Positions 25,189 through 38,360 of a stretch of DNA of 64,000 bases are shown one piece after another. Source of the DNA: Microcebus murinus (taxonomy: Eukaryota; Chordata; Mammalia; Primates; Cheirogaleidae); NCBI RefSeq assembly GCF_040939455.1, contig NC_134117.1, positions 65,556,501 through 65,620,500 of the forward strand, given 5' to 3'. The notes below the pieces were generated by a model that was given only the letters and a program-made list of their open reading frames with translations, did no database searches and had not been told where the DNA came from. Positions within the stretch are counted from its first letter, which is position 1. Every line of letters begins with the position of its first letter. The translations under genes and the position numbers were made by a program.

Positions 25189-28100
25189 GTGTTCTTGACA
25201 CGCTCTTTTTCTTTGCCTTCTAAGGCATCACTCTCTCCTGTTTCTCTTTCATACCTGTTCTTTTTCAGCTGTCTTTACTGTCTCCTCTTCATGTGTTCAC
25301 CTCATTTTCCTATCTTGGTTAATGATGCTGCCAGTCATTCAGTTACTAAAATTATTATATAAACCTGGGAGTCATCCTGATTGCTGTTCCTGTTCTCTTA
25401 CCTCTCATTTTCCATTGGTTGTCAAGTCTTGCTGTTGGTTCTATTCCCTCTCCATTCCCTTTACTGTTTCCTTGGGATAGGTCTTATATCCTCAGTAGAC
25501 CACTGTAAAAAGCTGCTTTAGTTAAGTCTTATGTCTGGTCCTGGGTATTCTATTATATATAACATGTATTTAGGAAATGCATATTAGCTGTATAGCTAGT
25601 AGGAATGCCAAAGACAAAAGAGTTTTGGGTTGACCACCCTAGAGTAGCACTGGAACCATGGACTAATCCTTCTGTGTTCATTAAAGGTCGATTTCCTTAA
25701 TGCCTTTATTAGATGACACTGTTATGAAATAATTTCTGCTTTTTATAAGAAATTTACTTAAGGATTAAGAAGATGACTTGTTAGGATTACAGGGAAAAAA
25801 ACAAGAAAAGATGTTTGGAAATAGGGCTTTGGCTGATGTGTGTTCCAGAAATGATCTTATAGGACATTTTCTTAATGATCTAGAAGAGATATTAAAAGTT
25901 TACAGATAACACTTAGTACTTATTGTTCACATGCCAGTTAAAGAGCAGTTAACTGAGGAAGATCTTGAGACTGGGAATAGACAAAATTCTAGTTTCAGTG
26001 TGGGGAATTATATTTCAGTAGTACTTTTAAGAGATGGTATTTAACTGTCAGTTAATACCTAGGAGATACTCCTGATATCATTGTTGCATGTTCCTGGAAG
26101 ATACTGGCATAAATGTGCTGATGCTTGAGATGTGGTAATTTAATCACTGTTACCTCTACTTCTTCTAATGTGTTTCATAAGCACAAGCCATTTAGGATTG
26201 AAGAAATATTTTCTAAACCTAGGTGTGGTCATAGAAGAGCTCTTTAGTTTCTTGAAATTTTTCTTGGTTTGCTAATAGTAGATCTTACATAAGATTTGTC
26301 TTATTTGTGGCATTAAAAAAGTATAGATTTACAGTAGAAAGTGCTTTAAAACTAAGTCCCTTATATTCTGAATGATTTAGCACAGATTTCACAGTAATTA
26401 AATTTATATTTTGTGAATGTTATGCAAAAGTGTTAGGGACTTTGTTAGCTTTTGCTGTTGCTTTATTTACTTTCTGATGAATTTAGGGTTTATGAGGGTG
26501 GCTCTACATTCTCACCTGGACATTACCTTGGAAAATCTGTTTGGGTATTCTGTATTGTAGCACTTTGAAATTCATAGTGGGATGTGTGTATTATTTTGGT
26601 TTATGTTATTCTGCATAAGGGCTTTTCTCTAGGGGAGGTGGGAAAGAAAGGAAAATGCTCCAGGAAATTCCCAAGGTGGCCTAGTGGCCTTTTGAATCAA
26701 GGGAGTAGTGTGTGCTCTGGTGAGGAGTCCTAGTAGAGCATGGTATGGTCATGTACCCTTAGGTGGTTTGGTGTGGTTGGAAGGCAGGGTTTATTATGTA
26801 GTGGTGAGAGGGAGCAACTGCAAAGGAATACCAAAGGCAGATTTTGAAGGCATTTGTAGTTATAGCGGCACTCACTTACTGTGTATCTATGGACAGATTA
26901 GGTGATTTCTCTAACTTTTAATTTCCTTAAACCTGCAAAGTGAGAGACATTTTCGGACTGTTGTCATTTCAGACTGTCCTAATTTAAATTAGGAAATATA
27001 GGTACCTGGCACACAAGTGCTCAATAAATACTAGCAGCTGTTAGTACTGTTTTAAGGCATTTGTACACTGAAGTATTTTAAATTGAAGAGTGACATGATC
27101 AGACTTAGAATTTTGAATATTAACTCTGGAAAAGTGTAAAGAATATGGAAAGCCGAAAACTAAGGAGGGCCATGCTAGATTATTGGCTAGAGATGGTAAA
27201 ATTATAGATTAAGAAATGAGAGGGCAGGATGGTCTGAGAATTATTGCAAATTATCACGTGTATTGTATTCCATGAGTTGGGGAGATCTAAAGGGAACTAA
27301 CTATGAGAATTGAAAGCAAGGATATGGACAGAATATTTAGCTAAAAAACTCTGTTTTCTTCTATTCTTAATAAGCAAAGGGCCAAAGAGGGTGGTAAGAG
27401 GTCCATGCTCACCAATTGCCATGGACCTGTGGCTGAGCTGGACTGCCTGCAGTTCCCCAGATGGGGCCAGAGCGTTTGGACAGCTGTAGGAGATGAGTGC
27501 AGAGCAGTAACTTTGCATAACACACAGGGGTTCCAAGTGTCAGGAAGCTCTCGTGGGTGTAGGAGAGACACAGCATGATTCATAAGTAGACCTCAGCAGT
27601 ATCAGATATGAAACAGAGCAGGAGCTAGTTTCCAGGGTGTTGGAAGGACAACTGAAATCAACAGTGTTGCATTATGTTTGTGTTTGAATATCTGGGTTCT
27701 CCCCTTTCTGACTGCTAAAGAGAATTAGGCCCTCTTGGGTGGGAACTCATCTAAGTTTTGTTAATTTTACAGCTCTGAAGTATTTTTAAAAGCATTTGGT
27801 ATTTTTTTTTTTTTTCAGTGCTCTTTGGGTAGCATTTGATATTTTGACATTTGGTAGTGGGACATTTTGAAGTGTTAGTGTATGATCATTTTAGGTAAAG
27901 ATGCATTTCTACTTTATAGTTTTGTTTTTGGAGTACTTTTTGTAAATTCTCACTGAATATTCTTCTGTTTGGGAAGTTCAATTACAGCATTTGGGAAACT
28001 GCCTTTCACAGTAAAATGAGTAGTTTTTAATTTGTTTACTAAGTTGAATGTTCTTACCTTTCTTACATAATTTTATGTAAAAGATTCTTTGATAATAGAG

Positions 28101-28386
28101 AACAAAGTTCTGATTAGAATATGATGTATATTTTCTTTTCACTAAAGTGTTCCTTACATTATATTGACCAGTTGTTAGTATTTGTTAAATACAGTGTATT
28201 TTGATTTTGAGGTGTAGTTGAGACTCAGTCTAAGATACCGTTTTAATTTTTATTGATTATACTTTATAAGATTATAATTGGTATTATTGAAGTAAACAAG
28301 ATTTTGGGATTGTGTATAAGGTTATAGGCATGTTCAGCTGTTTATCAGCAACCCCTAGATGTTATGTCTCCTTTGCTATTGAATTA
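25189..28386. other. Repeat-poor 3.2-kb stretch of intron 1
   Basis: Apart from L2-like text up to 25450 and short ancient-repeat phrases near 27060-27130 ('tgacatgatcagacttagaa'), I recognise no repeats or genes. The low repeat load makes it a place to look for conserved regulatory DNA, but no element is visible by eye. Confidence 0.4.
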
Positions 28387-28401
28387 AAGTAAGACTGTAC
28401 A

Positions 28402-28756
<355 letters not shown>

Positions 28757-28765
28757 GACTGTACA

Positions 28766-31700
28766 GTATATTGCTATGTCCAAAGGCAAAGAAGAAGCAG
28801 CTTTTAAAAGAGCTGTAGTATAACAGATTTTTCAGTGATCTTTATTTCTACACAGCTTTTATTAAGTACCTTTTCTATATATTACAGTCATCTTTAGGAA
28901 TTAAAAAAACCCCACCAAACCTAAATGTTTTATGTTCCTTAGTGGGGGAAGTAGAACACGGGAAGACATTGTAGAAATAAAAGTGTGATAATTGGCTATA
29001 CCCAGGGATACTCAGCCATACCATGGAGCAAGTATAAGGAACATCTAATCCCAGCAGGTGTCACATGAATTTGCTAATTCAATGGTGAGATTTATTGCTA
29101 TATATTACATGAGAAGAGAAAATACAAAACTGGAAGGAAGCTATCATCTAGCAATCAGTTACAGATCAGGACATAGTACATTTCAGAGAGAAGAATTATG
29201 GACATGCTACTTCATGGGAGATTGCGGATCACAAGAAACCTCTTACAGTCCTCACCTCTTATCATGCTATCTCTTCAGAGAGTATGTTGTGTATGCTGTT
29301 TGTCTCCCTGAAGGGGACACTACTCTGGGTAATGGAAAAGACAAGATGGTTAGAGTGGGTTGGAGGGAGATACATATGAGATAAGTTGAAAGGAATTAGA
29401 ATTAGTTGGCATGAATAAGAGAAATCTGGGACAGTCTTTAAAAATTTTTTTTTTTTGCTAATAATTTCATTCTCAGAGGAATGTTGTAAGACCAAGAATA
29501 GTACAAAGAATATCTGAATACTCTTTTTCCAGATTCACCTATTAATAATTTGTCCTTTGCTTATTATTTGTTCTCTTGCATGTATACATATATATGAATA
29601 TGTATATATATATGTTTATATACATATAGTGGCTGTTTACCTCCTAAATATTTCAACATACATTTCCTAAATATAGAGATTTTTTCTTTAGCTGTGCAGT
29701 TATAGACTTCACAAAATTTAACATTGACACAATAGTTTAATCTACTATTTATATCCTAATTCATTTTTCAATTGGCCTAGTCACCTTTATAGCATTTCTC
29801 TTTCCATAGACTGCTTTTTAAAGAGCAAAGGATGAATCATGAGTGATTTTTGGTAGAAACTTTCTATTAAGGCTCTAAAGAAAATGACTAAGTTGGATTC
29901 TTTTTTGCTCCAGATTTATCCCTCACCCAATATTTCCTATTTCAGAAAATGACAGCACTGTTTGATTAATTGTTCAAGCCAGAAACCTGAGAATCATCCA
30001 TGATTTCTCTCTTTCCCTATCTCTTATGTTTAACCCATAACCAAGTCCTGTTTCTGTCCATCTACTTCAACCTGCCTAATCCATCATCATTTCTCCTCTG
30101 GATTCCTGCCTAGTTTCCTACCTGATTTCCCTGCTTCTTTCCTGTTCGTTCTCTACGTAAAACAGCCAGAATGATCTTTTAGGAATGTAAAAAAGATTGT
30201 GTCATTCTCCTGCTTATACATTCAGCGGCTTTCCATTGTGCCAGAGTACTCTCTGTGTGGTTTAGCTCCTTTGCCTATAGCTCACAGCTTGAATATTTTC
30301 CCTCTGAGAGGCATTCCTTGATGCCTAGTCTGTTTCTCCTATAGCATTTCATTGCTTTCCTTCACAACACTTAATTGTAATTGTTTGCCTTTTCCCCCTT
30401 TTTCTCTATTTCCTGCACTAGGCTGTAAGTAATTGCAAGAAGTATAGGGGCCATGTCTGTTTTGTCTATTTTTATATACCTAGCATATTGCTAATAATAT
30501 AGCAGATGACTAATAAATATTTGAATACATGAGTGAAAGGAAAGCTGAGAGCTTATCTCGTCCATTGTAAGAATCTGCACTATCTCTGGCAATTGATTAT
30601 CTAGCTTATTTTTTAATGCTTTCAGAGATGGACAGCTTAGTGTTTTATGTGGTTTACTTTGTTGAGTAATTTTGATAGTTTGAAAGATTTTCATCATTTT
30701 GGCTGAAAACTGCCTTTCTGTTATTTCCGTCCATTAATCTTAGTTCTGCCCCATCACACCTTAAATTATTTTGATCCTACATGTCCCAACTTAAAGTATT
30801 TGACAGTAACTGTCATGTATTCTCTTGGTTTTGCTAGGCTAAACATTTCCTAATGCTTCAGCTTTTCATAAGGTGACATGTTTCTTCACCCTTACCTCCT
30901 TCTGTATCTATTTTGCCAGAGTAACTTTAAAATTCGTGTATTGAAGGATAAAGATGTTTATAATCTTTAGTAAACTGGGATTAAATGATTTATAGTATAT
31001 TAATTCAATGTAATATAGCCCTTAAAATAATAAATATAACTAGAACCACAGGAAATATTTATAAAATAATCATTTAAAAAGTAGAACATTAAATTATTTT
31101 TAGGTAGTTGTTATAGCTGACTGTAATTTAGAAAGAAATTTAGAAGGGGATATGAAGTAATGAGAATAGTTGTGTTAGGGTGTTTGGGGTTATAGAAAGA
31201 AGTTTTTAAATAAAGAATATTTTAATTAGTTTATAAAAATATGTTCAGAACTGTTAGTGTCATTCCAACTAGAATTAAATTAAATGAGATATCAGTAGTT
31301 TGCATTAAGACTATATTTCCTTTAATGTAGTCTACAATTGCCTGTTTTGTGGTCTTATCACAGTGATAGCCACATATGGCTGGTAGCTACTGTATTGACA
31401 GGGCAGATACATGTATTGGACAAAGGCAGATATAGAACATTTCTTTTTGTACAAAGTTCTATGGGTGGTGTTGAAATAAGAGACTTTGTGGGATGAGATC
31501 ACTCAAGAGAGCAGAGAGACAGGCTAAATAGTGACTTGTTTGTGTATAGTACTTTTGATGCTAAAGAGGCTAAATCTTGTAGGTGGAGGAGCCAGGGAGA
31601 GGTGTGTGAACGGGGCCACAAGATGTATAGTCCATTTCACTGGCCATTAGGTGGCAGAGTCTCCTCAGATCAGCCTGTTATTGAAGAAGCACTGAGGGAG

Positions 31701-32496
31701 AGGGAAGAATGAGGGGAACAGTCCTCTGGGTGAAGGGCAGCCAGTGTGCAAGTTTTCTGTATACCCAAAAGTTTATTGCTAGGGACTTTATGTTTCAAGA
31801 TGTACCTATTGAGATGAAAATTCTTAGATGTTTATACAGAAATGTTTTTTACTTGTATGCATTTTTAATCTTATGCTAAAGAAGACTTTTAACAAGAGCC
31901 ACATTTCAGAAAGACCATTTTGTAGAGCACTAATTAGGGTTTTTCGGTAGATTGTCAACAACTTCTGTTTTGCTGTAAATAAGTTAATTGACTCAGTAGA
32001 GAGTGATGTCTGCAATAGAGCAGCAGAGCTGCTTGGGCTGGTTCATTCCAAAAAAGTCCTACCTGCTATACATGTCAAAGCTGTCCCTGATGCTTGATCA
32101 GGTACTGTACCTAGTGCTGGTTCTTAACCTGGAATGTCAGGGGCTCTTGCTCAATTCTTATAGGAAAGAGTCCTATATTTCATAGTGTAGTGTAGTGTTC
32201 CTCAAGCTTTTTTAGACTATGACCCGCAGTAGAAATAATTTTAGATGGTGCATACACATATCCAGGTATATAACTGAAATGGTCATATCATGCCTTTTGA
32301 TATTTTCTTTTCTGTTCTATTTTTATTGTAGCAAGAACACTTAACCATTATTAAGTGGAAAAAGACTGCTCTAGGATATGCAAAATTAATTTGAAGAAAA
32401 CAAATGAACATTAGTAAAGTTGTTGAAGATGGTTTTCCTTATATGAGACACTTACTAAAGCAAAAATGCTTATATAAAATAAATATATTTTACAAT
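28766..32496. other. Intron 1 with a long L2 remnant
   Basis: At about 29935-30530 the sense L2 3' region is recognisable ('cagccagaatgatcttttag', 'gcattccttgatgcctagtc', 'gactaataaatatttgaata'). The AT/TG simple region at 29583-29625 is low-complexity. The rest, including 30531-32496, is unassigned. Confidence 0.5.
31644..31657 (+). promoter_or_regulatory. CTCF-like core motif (candidate)
   Basis: CCATTAGGTGGCAG matches the CTCF core CCASYAGRKGGCAR-type pattern at nearly all fixed positions. It is only a motif match. Occupancy cannot be judged from sequence alone. Confidence 0.4.
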
Positions 32497-32838
32497 ATTT
32501 AGTCTGTTAGGCCTGCTTTAATAAAATACCTTAGACTGGGTAACTTATGAACAACAGAAATTTATTTCTCAAAGTTCTGGATCAGGGCTCTGGCAGATTT
32601 GGTGTCTGGTGAGAGTCCTCTTCCTCATAAATTATGCCATATAACTGTGTCCCCACATGGTGAAAGGGGAAAATAAGTTCCCTTGGGCCTGTTTTATAAG
32701 GACACTAATTCCATTCATGAAGGCAGAACCCTCATGACCTAATTACTTCCACAAGGTCCTACTTCTTAATATTGTTATATGGGGATTAGGTTTCAACATG
32801 TGAATTTAGGGGGACACAAACATTCAGACTATAACAGT
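32497..32838 (-). mobile_element. MST-type MaLR solo LTR (antisense)
   Basis: 'accttagactgggtaactta', 'gacactaattccattcatga', 'ccctcatgacctaattactt' and 'ggggattaggtttcaacatg' are the reverse complement of an MST/MLT1 LTR. It ends in 'cattcagactataacag'. No internal region is attached. Confidence 0.85.
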
Positions 32839-34119
32839 AAAAGACATTGCAGGCAAGTTTCTTACTCTCACTCTAGGGTCTACAGAGTATGACCTGCCTT
32901 GTCTGTTTGGTCTGAAAACTAAGACCGTTGTTACTACACACAAATGGAGTCACTGATTTCAAGGAAACTGAGTCTGTATAATACTGTTGACTATTTTACA
33001 ATTTAATTGTTCATCAACTGGCTTGTTTACAGAATTTGTATTTTAATGATCAAGCTGACTGGCTTTCAGTTCAGTATCTTTCCCTTAAGATTTCTTTCTC
33101 AATTTGCTTTTCAAAATTTCTCCTTCCACCAGTCAGTTGTAATTCCATTGCTCCTACGTCATCTTCCTGTTTGGAACATTGCTTTTCATTTTCCTCTGCT
33201 GATGTCTTACCCACCTCTAATTTCTTGAGGTGGTGCTAAGTATTTTTTTAGGCTTAATGTACAAGAGACTTTTAATTCTGCTTTTGTTTGTTTGTGGTAT
33301 TTATCTGATTTTCTTTCTGTGTTATATTTTCTTGGCTTTAGCTATGTTTGCATGAAGAGAGTTATTTTAAAATACAGTTCCTGTCTATGTTATGATTCAT
33401 TGTTCAAAAGTGAATTATTTTTTACTGTGATTTTCTTGAAAGAATTGCAATTTGTATATTATTTTCAGTTCTTTGGGCAGCTGTAATAACGCCATCCCCT
33501 GCCATCCCACCCCATACCTTTTTGCATGCTTGTGTTTGGTGGCTAAATTTCTTTTGCTTATTAAAATTAAATTGAACATTTTCTTTAGCTTTCTGTTCCC
33601 TTTTTACCCCCCCATATTTGTCTAAAATCTTCTCTGAAGTGTTGATTTCTTTAGAAAATTGAATATTCCTTGTTTTTTTTCATTGAAACAAACTATAGTT
33701 GCTTTGAGTAATTCTTAAATATTTTCTCCTCTTTGTTCTGTGCAACTTTTACACTTACAGAAGAAATGGGTTTTCTGATTTGTGCTCCATGGATAAGTTC
33801 TTGAATATTTTACACTGTTAAATGTAATTGTTCCCTTCTCTACCCATTACGAAACTAAACATAGTCATTACATATGCTTGTTCTGCAGTTTGCCACCTCC
33901 CGTATCTTAGCTGTCTCCTTTAACACTAGTGAAGGTACTGGGAAAAAAATAGGGCAGTCCTCTCTATTCTGTTGTTTACATTTATCACCAAACCTGCTTA
34001 TCATGAACCAATAAATTGATGTCATGATCTGCAGTTTGAAAAACACAGGTGTATTGAATGTTAACTTAAGAAAATGAGTTGGAGAGAGGCCATTAGGGGA
34101 ATGGTTACATTTGAATCCT
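32839..34119. other. Intron 1, unassigned T-rich
   Basis: T-rich with several short open frames of low-complexity composition. No gene. Confidence 0.45.
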
Positions 34120-34770
34120 GGAGTATATTGGCTTCATTCAGTTGTGAGGATTAAATGAATTAATATACATGAAATCTTTAGAACATTGTCTAACACATAG
34201 TAGAGCTATAAAAGGGTTAGCTACTCCTACTACTACCGCCACTACCACCTACTGAATGCCGCTGACTTAGATTCAGTGATCCTGGTCTCTTACTCTGTAT
34301 AGGAACTTGGACACATTACTTAGCCTCTCTAAACCTCAGTTTCTTCATTTGTGAAATGAAAATAATTATACCTATCTTGTAGTTGTTAGGTTAAGATATG
34401 ATAGTTCTTTTTTTTTTTTTTTTTTGAGACAGAGTTTCACTCTGTTGCCCAGGTTAGAGTGAGTGCCATGGCGTCAGCCTAGCTCACAGCAACCTCAAAC
34501 TCCTGGGCTCAAGCGATCCTACTGCATCAGCCTGCCGAGTAGCTGGGACTACAGGCATGCGCCACCATGCCCGGCCAATTTTTTTAATATATATATTAGT
34601 TGGCCAATTAATTTCTTTCTATTATAGAACTCCTGACCTCGAGCAGTCCGCCTGCCTCAGCCTCCCAGAATGCTAGGATTACAGGCGTGAGCCACCACGC
34701 CCGGCCCAAGATATGATAGTTCTTATAAATTATTTAGCACAGTGCCACACACATCTATACTTGATAAAAA
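34120..34770 (+). mobile_element. MIR split by an Alu
   Basis: 'acttggacacattacttagc', 'ctctctaaacctcagtttct' and 'gtgaaatgaaaataattata' lie left of the Alu, and 'atttagcacagtgccacaca' lies right of it. Together they form the MIR core and tail. The segment 34120-34260 may be a second, inverted MIR-like piece. Confidence 0.65.
34410..34707 (-). mobile_element. Strepsirrhine-type Alu (antisense) inside a MIR
   Basis: A poly(T) head and reverse lemur-type linker are present. A perfect 17-bp duplication AAGATATGATAGTTCTT lies at 34393-34409 and 34708-34724. Confidence 0.95.
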
Positions 34771-35214
34771 TTAGTTATCTTTAAGGGCCCTCAAAGTCAG
34801 ATTGTCCTCTTTTGTCTTCAGCAGAGGAGACAATTAGGCCTTTCTACTCTCTGGTCTCATAGAACGGACAGCTTCTTGCCTAAGTCCTGGAGACACTACA
34901 CAACTTGTCTTCCACAGGTGTTCCTGTCTTTTGGGATAGCGGCCTGAGTCAGCCGCAGGGGGTCATTCATTTATGTGCACTAATGTCTGTTCTGTACCAA
35001 GCTCTGTGCTAGATGCTGAGAATTTTAAAAATAAGACTTTTAATCAAGCTGAGTGTGTATTGTAAATATTTTCATTATACTTATGTTTTTTGAAATTATT
35101 TGTATTGCTTAAGTTCTTCATGTTCTTACTGATTGAGTTTGCTCATAATGTTTAATAACACCTAGTCCATACCTCCTTCAGCTTTTGTGATCCTCAAACA
35201 GGATTTTAGATGTA
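34771..35214. other. Intron 1, unassigned
   Basis: No gene or repeat was recognised with confidence. Confidence 0.45.
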
Positions 35215-35400
35215 GAACAGTGGTCCCCAATCTTTTTGGCTGGTTTCATGGAAGACTATTTTTCCATTGGCTGGTTCGTGGGGGATGGGTGGTGGTGGTG
35301 GTGGTGGTGGTGGTGGTGGTGGTGACAAGAGTGCTGCATGCTCCCTAACAGATCATAGATCGGTACCAGCTCGTAGCCCAGGGGTTGGGGGACATAGTGG
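35215..35400 (+). mobile_element. Non-autonomous DNA transposon remnant with internal (GGT)12
   Basis: The ends resemble inverted repeats: 'cagtggtccccaatcttttt' on the left and '...cccaggggttgggggaca' on the right. 'ggtttcatggaagactattt' lies between them, a widespread primate DNA-transposon phrase. Twelve GGT units at 35288-35323 have expanded from its G-rich segment. Family not assigned. Confidence 0.6.
35288..35323. repeat. (GGT)12 trinucleotide microsatellite
   Basis: Twelve perfect GGT units on the + strand. In every frame it gives homopolymeric Gly, Val or Trp, so the glycine-rich frame across it is an artefact. Confidence 0.97.
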
Positions 35401-36241
35401 TAAAGGAAGAAATGTTCTCATTAGAACAATGACTCAATATATTCACTCAGTCATTAAACATTTATTGAAAGCCTATTATGAATCAGGCTGTATGGTAGAG
35501 GCTGCAGATAAGACAAGACATTCCAATATAAAGAAAAAGACACATAGATAAGAAAAGGGCAATGAAGTACTATAATGTTATAGCAGAGTATACGGAATAA
35601 GCATGTGGGGGCACAAAAAAGAAAGTGCTTAATTGGGAAAGGAGGATATAAATGGCTTCATAGAGGAGGCAGTGCTTGAGCTGATTTACAAAAGATAAAT
35701 AGTAAATAATAATAAAGATGTTGAATGTGAAAGCAGTATAGGCTAAGTAAAGTGTATAACAAAATCATAAAACCAGCATGGCACATTGATAAAACGGTTA
35801 CTATCTGAACAAGAGTAGAGAACAGGGCTCAAAGAAATTTATCAGGAAGAAAGATAGCACTGAAGAAAATGTGTGCCATACTGAGAAATCTGGATTTTAC
35901 TGTGGGCAAATAGGAACCTTAAGGGTTTTAAACTGGAAAAGAAAAATGATCTGACCTCAATTTTGTAAAGTCACTTTGATTTCACTATGGAAGATGGCTA
36001 AAAGAAGAAAGGAATATAGGTTAAGAAGTTACAACATGAGAAAGACAAAGATGGTAAGAAGCGATATTAAATCTAAAGAATTTTGTCACAATAGTAGGCA
36101 CAAAATGAAAGTACAATATTTAGTCAATAAATAGATGAATAAATGATTATATATAAGATATGAGAGAAAAGGGGTCAGCATTCCAGGCTTGTCTGACTGG
36201 ACAGAGGGTGGTATCATTCATTGAGAGCAAAGCATTGTATC
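35401..36241. other. Intron 1: ancient repeat, unnamed
   Basis: 'taaacatttattgaaagcct', 'tgtggaagatggct'-like text and 'gaaaaatgatctgacctcaa' belong to the same unnamed ancient repeat seen near 19.3-20.5 kb and 45.7-46.1 kb. No gene. Confidence 0.35.
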
Positions 36242-36872
36242 AATCCACTCATGTATTGATGGGCACTTGGGTTGTTTCCACATCTTTGCAATTGTGAATT
36301 GTGCTGCTATAAACATTCAAGTGCAGGTGTCTTTTTTATAGAATGTCTTTTTTTCCTTTGGGTAAATACCCGGTAATGGGATTGTTGGATCAAATAAGTG
36401 GTAGTTCTTCTTTGAGGTATCTCCCTACTGCTTTCTACAGAGGTTATACTAGTTTGCAGTCCACCAGCAGTGTATGAGTGTCCCTATCTCTCTGTATCCA
36501 TGCCAACATTTGTTGTTTTGGGACTTTTTGGTAAAAGCTACTCTCACTGCAGTTAAGTGATATCTCATTGTGGTTTTGATTTTTGTATTTCCCTGATGAT
36601 TAGAGATGTTGAGCATTTTTTCATCTGCTTGTTGGCCATTAGTCTGTCTTCTTTTGAAAAGTTTCTTTTCATGTCTTTTGCCTCCTTTTTTTAATGGGAT
36701 TATTTGATTTTTTTCTTGCTGATTTATTCAAGTTCTTTATAGATTTTAGTTATCAGCCCTTTATCGAATGTATAACATGCAAATACTTTCTTCCATTCTG
36801 TAGGTTGTATATTCACTTTAATGATTGTTTCCTTGGCTATGCAGAAGCTTTTAATTTGATCTCATATCTGTT
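36242..36872 (-). mobile_element. L1 3'UTR/ORF2 fragment (antisense), lacking its 3' end
   Basis: It matches the second part of the L1 at 9229-10465 ('gttgtttccacatctttgca', 'ctttgggtaaatacccggta', 'atctcattgtggttttgatt'). It starts and stops abruptly and is followed on the right by a long poly(T) at about 36886-36909. An L2-like end ('ggctggcacataatgtgggc') comes after that, to 37025. Confidence 0.85.
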
Positions 36873-37025
36873 TTTTCTTTTTCTTTTTTTTTTTTTTTTT
36901 TTTTTTTTGTTGCAGAGGACTATTCATTGCAATCATATCTGTTTTAATTGCAGCTCTGTTCCCATACTTTGTACAGTGGCTGGCACATAATGTGGGCTCA
37001 GTAAATATTTAGTAAACAAATAAAT

Positions 37026-38112
37026 GGTGTTATAGGTAACATTGTAATGGTGTTATAGAAAGCTTGTAGTATAATAATAGTTCTGTTGGAAAAGAGAATG
37101 TAGTTCAATGCGTGTTTATTTATTTATTTTGGCTCCCCTCCATGCATGTTTTAAGATAGGAGTTCTTTCCTGTTAGGTGGAGTTTAGACCTCTAGACTTC
37201 ATAGAGAGCACACTTGCCTCTTGAGTTGCTTTCCACTGTTTTCCCTGCTTCCAGTGAATTGGAGGACATATATGATTATAAGATAGGATATTTTGTATGA
37301 GGTTAGATTCTGAAATTAGTACTGAGGTTGAAAATCTTGTATAGTCAAAATTGCCCTTGAGAAATTAGATGGTCACTTGAGTTTAACCTGGTCATCCTTC
37401 CTCTTTGGTTGTGCACCAGTTCAAGTAGTTGGCTTGTGCAAAAAATACCCATCTTCAGATACTAATATCTCACTCTTGGTAATGTGCCCATGCTGTGACA
37501 GTCATGTACAAATTGAAACTTACTGAGGGAAAAACAGATTCATGTTTTCCCTCATGTGTTCACTTTGTAGTATATTCCTATTGAGTAGAATGATGGGTGG
37601 AGTAACCAACACCATTAATTTTTCTATAGCTCTGGGAAGTAATTTTACTTAATCTAAATTAAAATATACATGTGATGTGATTGCTTCTTCCATCCCATGC
37701 CCTCATCTCCACTCTTTTCCAGTACAGAAATTCATTTATTTATGAATAGTTTAAGTTCTGAAAAACTGTTCGTAATTTTTTTTTTTTTTTTTTTTGTAAA
37801 CAGTTGCTAACATCTTCCTTTGGTGGCAGGCATTGCTGAGAAAATTCTATTTTGGTTGGTTGCTCTGTTCACATCTACAAAAGCTTATGAGTTGAAAGAA
37901 AGGGAGTAGAGGACCTTCTGTATGTGGTACCTGTGAACCCAGGGCATTTGCTGTCTCCTATGGTCCAGGGACCCTGATTTGCTTTGTGATGTTTTCTCTT
38001 CAAAAGGATTCCTGTAAGCTTCTCCCACTGTTACTGATTCAAAGCTATTGGCACATCTAACTCTCAGCACATAGGTAGACTTTTTTTTTTTAAGTGCTTC
38101 AATCCTATCAAA
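37026..38112. other. Intron 1, unassigned
   Basis: No gene. Poly(T) at 37779-37795. Confidence 0.45.
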
Positions 38113-38165
38113 AGGATTAGTTAATTCCCAGAGGATTAGTTAATTCCCAGAGGATTAGTTAATTC
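38113..38165. repeat. 19-bp minisatellite, 2.8 copies
   Basis: AGGATTAGTTAATTCCCAG is repeated perfectly at 38113-38131 and 38132-38150. A third, partial copy is at 38151-38165. Each unit holds the palindrome TTAA within AGTTAATT. Confidence 0.97.
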
Positions 38166-38360
38166 AGGCATTACCATACTAATAATATTTTATACAATTT
38201 TCAAATTGGGAGGGAACCTGACTTATCTGCTCCTGGGGCACCTGCAACTCTGAAGGGTCCATTGTATCTGAGGGATATGGAATGGAATGTGAAAAATGCT
38301 CATCCATTTATGTGAAGGGAAGATCAAGAATAGGTTAAACTAATTATGCTATAAGACAGC

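Noticed and set aside
35267..35551. Glycine-rich 94-codon frame
   Set aside because: The glycine run is the (GGT)12 microsatellite and the rest is a transposon remnant.
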